This document shows positions 63,431 through 64,000 of a DNA stretch of 64,000 bases, piece after piece. Each line of letters opens with the position of its first letter. Position 1 is the stretch's first letter. Under the pieces are notes generated by a model. It made no database searches. It was not told the DNA's origin and saw only the letters and a program-made list of their open reading frames with translations. Made by a program: the position numbers and the translations under genes. This DNA is from Phascolarctos cinereus (taxonomy: Eukaryota > Chordata > Mammalia > Diprotodontia > Phascolarctidae), in the NCBI RefSeq assembly GCF_002099425.1, contig NW_018343987.1:9983501-10047500 (forward strand), in the 5' to 3' direction.

Positions 63431-64000
63431 AGCTTGGGCCCCGGATGCAAACTCTGAAGGAGAAGAGCAAACACAGAGAGAGAAGGACATACTGTTAAGT
63501 CACCAGGATACTTGTGCCTCTTTTTCTCTGGTCATTTAAATGGGCTAAGAGAACTTGGCTGGACATATCAAGGGTAAAGGCAGCTTTTTGTACAAATTTA
63601 AATAATGCACTTATTTGTGTAGAGAACAGTGAGTGGCAGATCAGAGGTATTGATAATGAACAGGTACCCAGAGCATCTAGAATTCCTAGAACAGAGCTAG
63701 AGCAGAAAAAAGGTACAATGGCATGGAGAGTCAGTGAAGACCAAGACCACCCAGATATTAGGGACCCTGTGAATCACTAATGCTGCTAATCAGAGAGCAC
63801 ATGTTTCCTCCTCTCATTCTGCTCAGAGATGGACTCCTTGCAATATAGGGAGAGGGAAATTTGAGTCTATGCACTGAGCCAGTAGATTGGTTTTGGTCTT
63901 CTTGGGTTTGGGAAGAGCCGTAGGTACCTAGTTCACATGATAGTGTTTTTTAAAAACCATATTTGCTTTTACTACTTTTGCTTCACTTGTCATAAGTAAA
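63431..64000. other. Unassigned, repeat-free
   Basis: 63520-63660 has AT-rich motif-like words (TCATTTAAATGGGC, ACAAATTTAAATAATGCAC, GTATTGATAATGAAC) and may be conserved. An 88-residue plus frame (63514-63780) shows no domain. Confidence 0.35.

Noticed and set aside
63063-63539. Long frames of poly-Met/Val, poly-Ser, poly-His and poly-Ile
   Set aside because: They are translations of a GAT/GGT microsatellite in different frames.
1-64000. CRISPR array, operons or bacterial features
   Set aside because: The repeat content is mammalian, and the tandem repeats are microsatellites without spacer structure.

Overview
The window looks like nuclear DNA from a marsupial. The evidence is its repeats: many tRNA-headed SINEs whose 3' part matches the RTE-mobilised MAR1-type marsupial SINE (cores such as ATGAGCTGGAGAAGGAAATG, ending in CAACAACA-type tails), a second poly(A)-tailed tRNA-SINE with clean target-site duplications (TSDs), abundant MIR/CORE-SINE and L2 in both orientations, L3/CR1, and L1 3' ends whose ORF2 C-terminus is clearly mammalian. 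The species cannot be told from the sequence. I found no host protein-coding exon, rRNA gene, functional tRNA gene or CRISPR array. Every long open frame is a transposon fragment, a microsatellite or a chance frame. The window is therefore intergenic DNA or the inside of a large intron.

Layout. 1-13 kb: L2, L1, MIR and MAR1 fragments, hAT-like short elements and a young L1 3' end (11.4-12.4 kb). 13-24 kb: L2/MIR fragments, nested SINEs and a degenerate tandem duplication (21.7-22.4 kb). 24.8-28 kb: two more TSD-flanked L1 3' ends. 28.4-31.8 kb: a broken Ty3/gypsy LTR retrotransposon on the minus strand, carrying several later insertions. 31-37 kb: rearranged old repeats, including an inverted repeat pair and an unnamed dispersed repeat. 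35.5-37.1 kb: an L3/CR1 split by L1. 38.8-39.6 kb: a broken hAT (ZBED5/FAM200-like) transposase holding a nested SINE. 41.6-44.1 kb: a decayed RTE-clade LINE with endonuclease and reverse transcriptase remnants. 44.3-46.8 kb: two L2s facing opposite ways. 49.5-51.4 kb: an L3/CR1 split by L1. 52-58 kb: mostly MIR fragments around a CpG-bearing, repeat-poor block (53.9-55.3 kb), the best regulatory candidate. 58-64 kb: a large TAC/TAT repeat, a long L2, a poly(A) retroposon, MAR1 and a GATGGT/GAT microsatellite.

Two results stand out. L1 3' ends 15 kb apart (11.5-12.4 and 26.9-27.7 kb) differ at only 3 of about 886 aligned bases, yet their adjoining 3'UTRs are clearly divergent, which suggests gene conversion or a mosaic origin. 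Several repeat-free AT-rich or CpG-bearing islands, above all about 54.83-55.26 kb, have dense developmental transcription-factor-like motifs and look like conserved enhancers. All repeat family names come from memory of consensus sequences; no library search was possible.
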